Shown piece by piece: positions 35,611 to 42,268 of a DNA stretch of 42,268 nt (position 1 is its first letter; each line of letters begins with the position of its first letter). Under the pieces are notes generated by a model that saw nothing but the letters and a program-made list of their open reading frames with translations, was not told the DNA's origin and did not search any database. Source of the DNA: Eubacterium sp. (GTDB lineage Bacteria > Bacillota_A > Clostridia > Lachnospirales > Lachnospiraceae); contig JAFVEX010000068.1 in NCBI GenBank assembly GCA_017475785.1, forward strand, positions 1-42,268, given 5' to 3'. Position numbers and translations under genes: made by a program.

Positions 35611-36270
35611 ATGAAGACGACAGAAAGACTGCTGCAGGCAGCTGCGGAATTATGGGAAGAATATTACCGGCACCCGTTTGTCCAGGGGATTCAGGACGGC
35701 ACACTGGACAGGGGGAAATTCCGGCATTATATCATACAGGATTACCTGTACCTGAAGGATTATGCAAGAATGTTCGCGCTCGGAGCCGCAAAGGCGCCGG
35801 ACATCGAGACGATGCAGATGTTCGCAAACTACTGCAAGTCCATTCTTGACAATGAAATGAGTGTGCATGACGGATATATGGGCATATTTAAAATCACAGA
35901 GGAGGAGCTCGCCCATACGAGGGTTTCCCTTGAGAATGCGGCCTACACTGCCTATATGCTGCGGGTCGCGTACGAGGAGGACGCGGCGGCCATCTGCGCG
36001 GCGATTCTGGCCTGCGCGGTCAGCTATGAGGTGCTTGCGAAGCGCATGGTGCAGGAACGCCCCGCGTGCTTAGATGATCCATTCTATGGTACCTGGATAG
36101 CGGAGTACGCAAGTGAAGAATACGCGGCTGAGAATCAGATTCTGACTGCTTTTACAGACCGGCTTACAGCAGGGTATGACGAAGCCCGGTATCGTCATCT
36201 GGAAGAAATATTCGTGAACTGTTCCAGGTTCGAGCGGATGTTCTGGGACATGGGCTGGGAAATGAGGTGA
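35611..36270 (+). CDS. tenA: Aminopyrimidine aminohydrolase / thiaminase II (TenA)
   Basis: TenA salvages aminomethylpyrimidine from degraded thiamine and releases HMP. The 219-residue protein has the TenA signature at YIIQDYLYL (Asp 44) and the catalytic Cys 135 (ILACAVSYE), plus the C-terminal FERMFW (Glu 208); Asp 44 and Cys 135 match the positions known for the Bacillus enzyme. GAAGGAAGG precedes ATG 35611, 20 bp behind cytX. It thus belongs to the Cys-containing class. With cytX and thiD it forms a pyrimidine salvage set. Confidence 0.95.
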   Translation: MKTTERLLQAAAELWEEYYRHPFVQGIQDGTLDRGKFRHYIIQDYLYLKDYARMFALGAAKAPDIETMQMFANYCKSILDNEMSVHDGYMGIFKITEEELAHTRVSLENAAYTAYMLRVAYEEDAAAICAAILACAVSYEVLAKRMVQERPACLDDPFYGTWIAEYASEEYAAENQILTAFTDRLTAGYDEARYRHLEEIFVNCSRFERMFWDMGWEMR

Positions 36271-36278
36271 GATCCAAA

Positions 36279-37445
36279 ATGAACATACAGAAAATCAGAG
36301 AAAAAGCCGCGGCGTATCTTCCGGAGCAGACTGATCTGCTGATGAGGATGTGCGCGGTAGACAGTGAGTCGAAGCATGTGCCGGGAAACCGTCAGGTGGT
36401 AGATATGGCGTTAGAAGTCCTCAGAACGATCCCGGGCGTCCAGACAGAGGAAGTGTTCTGCGAAGGCACAGGAACACATCTTATCGCGCGGATCATTCCG
36501 GAGCATCCGAAGGGGAAAATTATCTTAAGCGCGCATCTGGACACTGTGTTCCCGGTTGGATATGCCGCGCAGTACAGGCCATATATCGATGAGGAGAACT
36601 GGCTGCACGGACTTGGATCAGGCGACTGCAAAGCCGGGTTTGCTGTATCAGCCTACGCGGTGCGTATCGCTTCTGAACTGGGACTGCTGCCTGATCTGGA
36701 AATCGTGATGCTTTATACCTGTGACGAGGAGATCGGCTCTCCGACTGCGAAGGAGGTTTTCCGGAAGGAGGCAGAAGGGGCAGACTGCGCGTATGTGTTT
36801 GAGAGCGCGGTTGAGACAGAGGATGGCTTCGGTCTTGTCACGCAGAGAGACGGCGTAATTCTTGGCTCGCTTGATATAAAGGGCGTCGAGGCGCATGCCG
36901 GAGGCGCTTATCTTGAAGGGCACAGCGCTGTCAAAGAACTGGCGCACAAGATCCTGAAGTACTACAGCTTTAACGATTATTCCCGGGAAATCTTTTACAA
37001 CGTCGCGCCCATCAGCGGCGGCAGACCAAACGGGATCGTCGCGGGAGACGCGCATATGGAATTCTGTGTGGCTGGGATCCCTGCCAATGACACATTCCCT
37101 GAGATTGAAGCCAATATAGAATCTCTGGCAGAGGAAAATGAGGATCCGGTCTGTGAAACAACCGTTGAGCACCACATTCTGTTCCCGGCGCTTGAGCGGG
37201 ATGAGCGCAGCGAAAACGCTTTTTCACTGGCCAGGCAGGCCGGCGAGCTGCTCGGCATGAAGCTGTCGGAGACCAGTGATCCGACGGCGACAGACGCAAA
37301 CTGGTTTTGTTATTTTGGCGTACCGGCACTGGACGCGTTCGGGCCGGTACAGCGTGGAATGCACACGACAGAAGAAAAGGTATTACTATCCTCTATTCCC
37401 GATAAAACAGCGCTGTTCGCCGCGATGCTCGGACTGATGAAATGA
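36279..37445 (+). CDS. M20-family metallohydrolase in the thiamine operon
   Basis: The 388-residue protein has the full M20 metal set: His 86 and Asp 88 (SAHLDTVFP), Asp 115 (GLGSGDCKAG), Glu 149/150 (CDEEIGS), Glu 174 (YVFESAVE) and a C-terminal His (GMHTTEEK). It lies between tenA and thiE, 8 bp after tenA, with AGGTGAG before ATG 36279. In Bacillus the M20-family YlmB removes formyl from the thiamine-breakdown pyrimidine before TenA acts. The same role is plausible here, but the sequence looks equally like glutamate-carboxypeptidase-type members, so substrate is open. Confidence 0.88.
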   Translation: MNIQKIREKAAAYLPEQTDLLMRMCAVDSESKHVPGNRQVVDMALEVLRTIPGVQTEEVFCEGTGTHLIARIIPEHPKGKIILSAHLDTVFPVGYAAQYRPYIDEENWLHGLGSGDCKAGFAVSAYAVRIASELGLLPDLEIVMLYTCDEEIGSPTAKEVFRKEAEGADCAYVFESAVETEDGFGLVTQRDGVILGSLDIKGVEAHAGGAYLEGHSAVKELAHKILKYYSFNDYSREIFYNVAPISGGRPNGIVAGDAHMEFCVAGIPANDTFPEIEANIESLAEENEDPVCETTVEHHILFPALERDERSENAFSLARQAGELLGMKLSETSDPTATDANWFCYFGVPALDAFGPVQRGMHTTEEKVLLSSIPDKTALFAAMLGLMK

Positions 37446-37453
37446 GGTGAACC

Positions 37454-38086
37454 ATGCATTTTCTGGAAGAAGAACTCCGCCTGTATGCCGTGACAGACAG
37501 GCGATGGCTCAAAGGGCGCACGCTGCTTGACTGTGTGCGGGACGCGGTTGACGGCGGCGCGACGATTGTGCAGCTTCGCGAGAAGGATCCTGATCCTGAG
37601 AATTTGCGGAAGGAGGCGCTGCAGATAAAGGATCTCTGCGGATCACGGGGCGTGAAGCTTCTTGTAAACGACGACGTTGCGCTGGCGAAAGAGATCAATG
37701 CGGACGGCGTCCATCTCGGCCAGGATGACATGGATCCATACACCGCGCGCCAGATTCTGGGTCAGGAGAAAGTGATCGGCGTGACGGCAAAGACGGTCGA
37801 GCAGGCGCGCGCCGCACAGAGTGCCGGCGCGGATTATATCGGTGTCGGTGCCGTGTTTGGCACAAAATCCAAAAAAAACGCAAAAAGAATTACAATAGAG
37901 CAGATGAAGAAGATTTGTTCCGCTGTCTCCATTCCGGCTGTGGCGATCGGCGGGATCACTGCCGCCAACGCAGGACTGCTCACAGGCAGCGGCGTAAGCG
38001 GAATCGCTGTCGTGAGCGCGCTTTTTGCGCAGAAGGATATCCGGGAGGCCGCCAGAGACCTCAGGAAGATCGCGGAACAGATCTGA
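37454..38086 (+). CDS. thiE: Thiamine-phosphate synthase
   Basis: ThiE joins HMP-PP and thiazole phosphate to thiamine phosphate. The 210-residue protein has the LYAVTDR start, IVQLREKD (pyrophosphate-binding), DGVHLGQDD, GVTAKTVEQA, YIGVGAVFGTKSK and AIGGITAAN. AGGTGA precedes the ATG, 8 bp after the M20 gene. It is the last gene of the operon; the rpsO promoter follows within 10 bp and no thiM, thiC or thiG is present. Confidence 0.98.
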   Translation: MHFLEEELRLYAVTDRRWLKGRTLLDCVRDAVDGGATIVQLREKDPDPENLRKEALQIKDLCGSRGVKLLVNDDVALAKEINADGVHLGQDDMDPYTARQILGQEKVIGVTAKTVEQARAAQSAGADYIGVGAVFGTKSKKNAKRITIEQMKKICSAVSIPAVAIGGITAANAGLLTGSGVSGIAVVSALFAQKDIREAARDLRKIAEQI

Positions 38087-38094
38087 AAAAGTAG

Positions 38095-38123
38095 TTTACA
38101 AGAACAGAGATTTGTGCTATAGT
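38095..38123 (+). promoter_or_regulatory. Promoter of rpsO
   Basis: TTTACA, 17-bp spacer, extended -10 TGcTATAGT, starting 9 bp after thiE. It gives a leader of about 85 nt. Confidence 0.82.
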
Positions 38124-38129
38124 GTTTTG

Positions 38130-38215
38130 GTATGTTAAAAGCCGTGGTTCAGAACATGGATTCTCCGACCGGTTCTTAATCATTGGCAGTCATGAAAAAC
38201 AGGAGGAAATGCAGC
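38130..38215 (+). promoter_or_regulatory. rpsO 5' leader, possible S15-binding control region
   Basis: About 85 nt with GGTTCAGAAC and a second GAAC...GGTTC pair that could form alternative stems. S15 represses its own mRNA through structured leaders in several bacteria. No specific motif match can be claimed by eye. Confidence 0.35.
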
Positions 38216-38482
38216 ATGATTAAAAAAGAGAAAAAAGACGCAATTATCAAAGAGTATGCAAGAACAGAAGGCGATACCGGTTCACCGGAGGTGCAGGTTG
38301 CAATTCTGACAGCCCGGATCAATGAGCTGACAGAGCATCTGAAAGCCAATCACAAGGATCACCATTCCAGACGCGGACTGCTGAAGATGGTTGGTAAAAG
38401 ACGCGGACTGCTTGATTATCTGAAAGAGAAAGATATTGAGCGTTACCGCTCACTGATCGAGCGCCTCGGCATTCGTAAATAA
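38216..38482 (+). CDS. rpsO: 30S ribosomal protein S15
   Basis: S15 binds 16S rRNA early in 30S assembly. The 88-residue protein has the family core [31 protein letters not shown] and [29 protein letters not shown] lies 9 nt before ATG 38216; an in-frame ATG at 38183 adds eleven unlike residues. It has its own promoter and an intrinsic terminator and precedes pnp, as in many bacteria. Confidence 0.99.
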   Translation: MIKKEKKDAIIKEYARTEGDTGSPEVQVAILTARINELTEHLKANHKDHHSRRGLLKMVGKRRGLLDYLKEKDIERYRSLIERLGIRK

Positions 38483-38495
38483 TTGTATTTCTCGG

Positions 38496-38520
38496 GGGCG
38501 GAAATCTTTCCGCCCTTTTT
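38496..38520 (+). terminator. Intrinsic terminator of rpsO
   Basis: GGGCGGAAA pairs with TTTCCGCCC around TC, followed by TTTTT. pnp must use read-through or a promoter not evident here. Confidence 0.9.
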
Positions 38521-38633
38521 GTAAGGAAAGAGCAGAGAAGAAGCCAAAAGGCAGAAAAAACCGGCAAGGCAGAAAACGAGAAGACAGAAGAAAGAAGAAA
38601 GAACAGAAGAAAAGAGAAGACGAGGAGAGAAGA
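38521..38633 (+). promoter_or_regulatory. Polypurine leader of pnp
   Basis: Between the rpsO terminator and pnp are 113 nt with only 13 pyrimidines (about 88% purine), mainly GAAGA-like runs. No hairpin of note or promoter is seen. It ends in GAGGAG before the pnp ATG. Confidence 0.75.
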
Positions 38634-38864
38634 ATGGCAGAGATGAGAACATTTGCAGAGAAACTGGTAAAAGATTACAAGACGTATACGATGGAGCTTG
38701 CCGGCAGGACACTTTCTGTTGAGATCGGTAAAGTCGGCCTTCAGGCAAACGGCTGCGCGTTCATGAAGTACGGCGACACGACTGTTCTTTGCACGACCAC
38801 TGCGTCCGATAAGCCAAGAGACGGGATTGACTTCTTCCCGCTGTCCGTGGATTACGAAGAATAA
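38634..38864 (+). CDS. pnp: Polynucleotide phosphorylase, N-terminal fragment (ends at an in-frame TAA)
   Basis: This ORF is the first 76 residues of PNPase, the 3'-5' phosphorolytic exoribonuclease of mRNA decay: it starts [15 protein letters not shown] and runs through [27 protein letters not shown]. The next codon is TAA (38862-38864). In PNPases this point reads DYEE-K-MYAVGKIPGGF, so TAA stands where a Lys codon is expected. The remaining 634 residues follow immediately in the same frame with no other damage. GAGGAG precedes the ATG. A lone 76-residue product would be non-functional, so the gene is broken, read through, or translated as two pieces. A sequencing error is also possible. 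Confidence 0.9.
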   Translation: MAEMRTFAEKLVKDYKTYTMELAGRTLSVEIGKVGLQANGCAFMKYGDTTVLCTTTASDKPRDGIDFFPLSVDYEE

Positions 38865-40769
38865 ATGTACGCGGTCGGAAAAATTCCCGGCGGCTTCAAA
38901 AAGCGGGAAGGAAAATCCAGCGATCACGCTGTCCTGACGTCCCGTGTGATCGACCGCCCGATGCGTCCGCTGTTTCCGAAGGATTACAGAAACGACGTCA
39001 CCATTAACACCATGGTAATGGCAGTTGACCGCGAGTGCCCGCCGGAGGTCACCGCAATGATCGGCGCTTCAATCGCGACATCGATTTCCGATATCCCGTT
39101 TGCAGGACCGTGCGCGATGACTCAGATCGGTATGCTGGACGGCAAGCTGATCGTCAATCCGACCATGGATCAGGCGCTGATTTCAGACCTGAACCTGACC
39201 GTCGCCTCCACAGGAGAGAAGGTCATCATGATCGAAGCCGGCGCGAACGAAGTAAAAGAAGATAAGATGATCGAGGCAATTTATCTGGCACATGACGTAA
39301 ACCTCCAGATTATTGACTTTATCAACAAAATCGTTGCCGAGTGCGGAAAAGAAAAGCATTCATATGAGAGCTGCGCAGTTCCAGAGGAGCTGTTCGCCGC
39401 TATCAAAGAAATTGTCCCGCCTGCAGAGATGGAAGAGGCAGTCTTCACCGATGTGAAGCAGGTCCGCGATGAGAACATCCGGGATATTAAAGATCGTCTC
39501 TCTGAGGCATTCGCGGATAAGGATGAGTGGCTCGCCGTTCTTGACGAGGCTGTTTATCAGTACCAGAAAAAGACTGTCCGCAAGATGATCCTGAAGGACC
39601 ACAAGCGTCCGGACGGCCGCGAGATCAGCCAGATCCGCGGACTTGCCGCCGAGATCGACGTGATCCCGCGCGCACATGGCTCCGCGATGTTTACACGCGG
39701 CCAGACACAGATCTGCAACGTCGTCACGCTGGCGCCGCTTTCCGACGCGCAGAGAATCGACGGGCTGGATGAGGCCATCACAGAGAAGCGATACATGCAT
39801 CAGTATAATTTCCCGTCTTATTCTGTCGGCGAGACAAAGCCGAACAGAGGACCGGGACGCCGGGAGATCGGACATGGCGCCCTCGCAGAGCGCGCGCTTG
39901 AGCCGATGCTGCCGGGAATTGACGAATTCCCGTACGCGATCCGCTCGGTCTCTGAGACATTTGAGTCCAACGGCTCTACTTCACAGGCATCTGTCTGCTC
40001 ATCCTCTATGGCACTGATGGCAGCAGGCGTTCCGATCAAAAAGCCGGTCGCGGGTATCTCCTGCGGTCTGGTGACAGGCGATACAGACGATGATTACCTT
40101 GTCCTGACCGATATTCAGGGTCTCGAGGACTTCTTCGGCGATATGGACTTCAAGGTCGCGGGAACACACGACGGTATCACTGCGATTCAGATGGATATCA
40201 AGATCCACGGACTGACCAGAGCCATCGTTGAAGAAGCGATCAGCCGCTGCAAGGACGCCCGTGAGTTCATTCTGACAGAGGTCATGGAGCCGACGATCGC
40301 GCAGCCGCGTGATCATGTCAGCGCATACGCGCCGAAGATCATTCAGGTCAGCATTGATCCGGAGAAGATCGGAGACGTTGTCGGACAGCGCGGCAAGACC
40401 ATCAATGAGATTATCGCGCGCACCGGCGTGAAGATTGATATCGATGACGACGGCAACGTTTTCATCTGCGGAACAGAGCAGGAAATGATGGATAAGGCAG
40501 TTGAGTATGTCAAGACCATCACGACAGACTTTGAGAAGGGCCAGATTCTGACCGGTAAAGTCGTCAGCATTAAAGAATTTGGCGCATTTGTAGAGTTTGC
40601 TCCGGGCAAGGAAGGCATGGTTCATATCTCCAAGATCGCAAAAGAGCGTATTGACCATGTAGAAGACGTGCTGACCCTCGGCGATGTCGTGACAGTTATC
40701 TGCCTTGGCAAGGACCGCATGGGCCGCATCAGCTTCAGTATTAAGGATGTGCCGCGCGACGCACGCTGA
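38865..40769 (+). CDS. pnp: Polynucleotide phosphorylase, main part (634 aa)
   Basis: From the ATG that abuts the TAA this frame encodes the rest of PNPase: most of the first RNase PH domain (from MYAVGKIPGGFKKREG), the helical middle, the second RNase PH domain with RPDGREISQIRGL and FEKGQ, and C-terminal KH (IGDVVGQRGKTINEIIARTG) and S1 (GQILTGKVVSIKEFGAFVEF) domains. Joined to the upstream ORF it makes 711 residues, the normal length. Upstream SD for this ATG is weak (GAAGAATAA), so reinitiation by the ribosome that stopped at TAA is the only obvious way to translate it. The coding quality is intact, so inactivation, if real, is recent. Confidence 0.9.
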   Translation: MYAVGKIPGGFKKREGKSSDHAVLTSRVIDRPMRPLFPKDYRNDVTINTMVMAVDRECPPEVTAMIGASIATSISDIPFAGPCAMTQIGMLDGKLIVNPTMDQALISDLNLTVASTGEKVIMIEAGANEVKEDKMIEAIYLAHDVNLQIIDFINKIVAECGKEKHSYESCAVPEELFAAIKEIVPPAEMEEAVFTDVKQVRDENIRDIKDRLSEAFADKDEWLAVLDEAVYQYQKKTVRKMILKDHKRPDGREISQIRGLAAEIDVIPRAHGSAMFTRGQTQICNVVTLAPLSDAQRIDGLDEAITEKRYMHQYNFPSYSVGETKPNRGPGRREIGHGALAERALEPMLPGIDEFPYAIRSVSETFESNGSTSQASVCSSSMALMAAGVPIKKPVAGISCGLVTGDTDDDYLVLTDIQGLEDFFGDMDFKVAGTHDGITAIQMDIKIHGLTRAIVEEAISRCKDAREFILTEVMEPTIAQPRDHVSAYAPKIIQVSIDPEKIGDVVGQRGKTINEIIARTGVKIDIDDDGNVFICGTEQEMMDKAVEYVKTITTDFEKGQILTGKVVSIKEFGAFVEFAPGKEGMVHISKIAKERIDHVEDVLTLGDVVTVICLGKDRMGRISFSIKDVPRDAR

Positions 40770-40783
40770 ATCAAGGTTATTTC

Positions 40784-40823
40784 GGGGCTGCCGCACTAAG
40801 ATGCTTAGTGCGGCAGCCCCTTT
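40784..40823 (+). terminator. Strong hairpin terminator after pnp
   Basis: GGGGCTGCCGCACTAAG and CTTAGTGCGGCAGCCCC form a perfect 17-bp stem with a 3-nt loop, followed by TTT. The stem sequence repeats that after glgA (4592-4634). Confidence 0.8.
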
Positions 40824-40873
40824 CTGGCGGGACAGGAAATCTTCACTTTTTATAAATCAGAGAGGCCGGTAAA

Positions 40874-41305
40874 ATGATTCAAATTAAAATTCAGTATCAG
40901 GATGACACAATTGAGCGGCTGCGGTATATCGACGGGAAATCGGACTGGATTGATCTGCGGGCGGCAGAGACCATTTCTCTAAAGCAGGGTGAGTTTAAGC
41001 TGATTCCGCTTGGCGTCGCGATGCAGCTTCCGAAGGGTTATGAAGCCCATATCGTTCCGCGCAGCAGCACTTATAAAAACTTTGGGATTATCCAGACCAA
41101 TCACATGGGCGTGATTGATGAGACCTACTGCGGCCCGAACGACTGGTGGTTTATGCCGGTGTACGCGCTGCGCGACACGGTAATTCAGAAAAATGACCGG
41201 ATCTGCCAGTTCCGTCTGATGGAGCATCAGCCGGCGGTTTCCTTTGAGGAATGCACGCTGGAAGGAGAAGACCGCGGCGGGTTTGGATCGACCGGAAAGA
41301 AATAA
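40874..41305 (+). CDS. dut: dUTP diphosphatase
   Basis: dUTPase hydrolyses dUTP to dUMP, keeping uracil out of DNA and feeding dTMP synthesis. The 143-residue protein has the dUTPase motifs in order: [16 protein letters not shown] (about 58-67), [16 protein letters not shown] and the C-terminal GGFGSTGKK that closes over the active site. GAGAGGCC precedes the ATG. It follows pnp by 104 bp and is convergent with the HTH-Uma2 gene. Confidence 0.95.
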   Translation: MIQIKIQYQDDTIERLRYIDGKSDWIDLRAAETISLKQGEFKLIPLGVAMQLPKGYEAHIVPRSSTYKNFGIIQTNHMGVIDETYCGPNDWWFMPVYALRDTVIQKNDRICQFRLMEHQPAVSFEECTLEGEDRGGFGSTGKK

Positions 41306-41349
41306 CCAGTAGAACCACTGAACCGCCCAGTGTTTTCTGGAAAGTGGTC

Positions 41350-41856
41350 CTATTGTTCAAACAGAAACGATACGCTTTCATACAGTTCACGAAAGTTGAC
41401 TGTACACGTACCATTCCAGATCAGGACAGAAACGGTATCGTCGAAGCTGAAAATCGACGGTGTGTTCAGATGCTCCAGGTCATATTGAATAACGGCTTTG
41501 TTTTTCGGATCAATGATCCAGTACTCCCTGACGCCGGCATTCCCGTATTTATGAAGCTTCAACTGCATATCCTTTTTCCTTGTGGAAGGAGAGAGAACCT
41601 CAATAACCAGATCGGGCGCGCCAAAAACGCGTCCGTTTTTGTATTTGCTCTGATCGCATATGATCAGGACGTCGGGCTGAACTACGGTTTTGTCATCGGC
41701 GTCAAGCTGGACGTCCACCGGAGAGATCAGCGGATAGCAGGGTCCCTTGTGCGCCAGAACATGATCCAGGAACAATTTATAAATATATCCCGCAATTGCC
41801 TGATGCCAGGTTCTGGGCGCTCCCATATCATAAAAACGTCCGTCGATCAGCTCCAC
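41350..41856 (-). CDS. Uma2-family (DUF820) putative endonuclease, C-terminal part of a frameshifted gene
   Basis: Uma2-type proteins are PD-(D/E)XK nuclease-fold proteins of unclear role. This frame holds VVQPDVLIICD, DLVIEVLSPSTRKKD and REYWIIDPKNKAV, the family's core. Upstream of the GTG start (41856) the same frame continues as YGTQRKPGEYTLEDYLALPDD, which belongs to the protein but is out of frame with the HTH ORF. The two ORFs overlap by 10 bp and appear to be one gene split by a frameshift. A similar HTH-Uma2 fusion is common in Lachnospiraceae, as I recall it. It is convergent with dut. Function unknown. Confidence 0.85.
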   Translation of the reverse strand: MELIDGRFYDMGAPRTWHQAIAGYIYKLFLDHVLAHKGPCYPLISPVDVQLDADDKTVVQPDVLIICDQSKYKNGRVFGAPDLVIEVLSPSTRKKDMQLKLHKYGNAGVREYWIIDPKNKAVIQYDLEHLNTPSIFSFDDTVSVLIWNGTCTVNFRELYESVSFLFEQ

Positions 41857-42155
41857 GCGCAGGTCATCCGGAAGCGCAAGATAATCTTCGAGCGTATACT
41901 CGCCGGGCTTTCTCTGCGTTCCGTAGGAAGCGAGCGCCCGCAGATCGCGTCGCTTGTTTCCGGGGCAGTGTCCATGTAGGTGACTCTGGGACGGAGGAGT
42001 TTTTCGAGAACCTGCAGAGTTTCAGGCCGCGGCGAGGCAGTGGCGCCGGAAAAAATTTTCTGCACGGTGCTGACTGGAAGTCCTGTTTTTTCAGAAATCA
42101 CCCTGTTTGATAAGCCGAGCTCCTGTTTGCGCCGGATCAATTCTTGAATTGTCAT
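41847..42155 (-). CDS. XRE-type HTH domain, N-terminal part of the frameshifted HTH-Uma2 gene
   Basis: The 102-residue frame starts MTIQELIRRKQELGLSNRVI, an XRE-like HTH with recognition helix SEKTGLPVSTVQKIFSG, followed by a linker to about residue 60. After that it reads ICGRSLPTERRESPAS, while the +1-shifted frame reads RDLRALASYGTQRKPGEY and continues into the Uma2 domain. So this ORF's last ~40 residues are the shifted linker, and the intact protein would be HTH-linker-Uma2. AGGGGG lies 7 nt before ATG 42155. Its promoter and a large palindrome lie at 42218-42264. Confidence 0.8.
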   Translation of the reverse strand: MTIQELIRRKQELGLSNRVISEKTGLPVSTVQKIFSGATASPRPETLQVLEKLLRPRVTYMDTAPETSDAICGRSLPTERRESPASIRSKIILRFRMTCAWS

Positions 42156-42217
42156 ACCAGTTACCCCCTTGTTAACATCTGAGTTATGTCTTGTTACTGC
42201 GTGGGTTCGATTTTGAC

Positions 42218-42246
42218 ATAATAGCACAAAGTTTATGTAGTGTCAA
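42218..42246 (-). promoter_or_regulatory. Promoter of the HTH-Uma2 gene
   Basis: On the minus strand TTGACA (42241-42246), 17-bp spacer, extended -10 TGcTATTAT (42218-42223). It lies within the inverted repeat at 42220-42264. Confidence 0.85.
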
Positions 42247-42264
42247 CATAAACTTTGTGCTATT
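42220..42264. repeat. Perfect 19-bp inverted repeat overlapping the HTH-Uma2 promoter
   Basis: AATAGCACAAAGTTTATGT (42220-42238) and its perfect reverse complement (42246-42264) flank a 7-nt spacer. The arms cover the -10/spacer and the -35 region on the minus strand. A binding site for the gene's own HTH protein is likely. Confidence 0.85.
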
Positions 42265-42268
42265 CAGA

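Noticed and set aside
41251..41979. 242-codon plus-strand frame opposite the Uma2 gene
   Set aside because: Antisense shadow; the minus-strand Uma2 domain is clear.

Overview
The window is 42 kb of chromosomal housekeeping sequence from a low-GC-lineage (Firmicutes/Bacillota) Clostridia-type bacterium, most likely a Lachnospiraceae member. The evidence is the gene families and order (rho-rpmE-yqhQ-prmC-prfA; infC-rpmI-rplT; glyA next to a PurO-like IMP cyclohydrolase and a stand-alone AICAR formyltransferase), AGGAGG-type ribosome binding sites, tRNA genes without encoded CCA, a Gram-positive LexA box at recA, and a TPP-riboswitch thiamine salvage operon. No species is claimed. I see no prophage, insertion sequence, CRISPR array or rRNA.

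Layout. 1-1304: 5' part of uvrB (minus), running off the window. 1.4-4.6 kb: ptsI and glgA. 4.7-6.5 kb: SOS-controlled recA-recX. 6.6-7.3 kb: seven tRNA genes (Pro, Gly, Arg, His, Gln, Lys, Leu), then rho with an Arg/Ser/Asp-rich N-terminal insert, a 13-bp tandem repeat, and rpmE. 9.5-12.4 kb: yqhQ-like DUF1385 gene, prmC, prfA. 12.4-17 kb: a sugar-nucleotidyltransferase-like gene, a TPR lipoprotein, hflX and a Xaa-Pro peptidase. 17-20.3 kb: glyA and the two separate genes for the last two steps of IMP synthesis. 20.3-24.4 kb: a small unknown ORF, a deoxyinosine/uracil-type glycosylase, an Mrp/ApbC ATPase and a nuclease-helicase fusion. 24.4-27.9 kb: thrS, then infC-rpmI-rplT behind a long attenuator leader, with infC starting at ATT. 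27.9-31.6 kb: aroC (minus), a rhomboid-like membrane protein, and a LysA-family decarboxylase. 31.7-33.2 kb: tRNA-Leu (minus), a phosphopantetheinyl transferase carrying seven 9-residue repeats, and tadA. 33.2-38.1 kb: TPP riboswitch followed by thiD-cytX-tenA-M20 hydrolase-thiE. 38.1-41.3 kb: rpsO, pnp (broken by an in-frame TAA) and dut. 41.3-42.3 kb: an HTH/Uma2 gene (minus) that appears frameshifted, with its promoter inside a perfect 19-bp inverted repeat.

Main points for a second look: (i) pnp split by a stop codon immediately followed by ATG; (ii) the in-frame 7 x 27 bp repeat in the phosphopantetheinyl transferase; (iii) one palindromic element found directly behind the leader terminators of two unrelated RNA-regulated operons (infC and thiD); (iv) an M20 hydrolase in the thiamine salvage operon, a candidate YlmB-like function; (v) the 13-bp repeat array between rho and rpmE; (vi) the frameshifted HTH-Uma2 gene with its palindromic promoter. 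All coordinates and motifs were read by eye; no alignment or database search was run.
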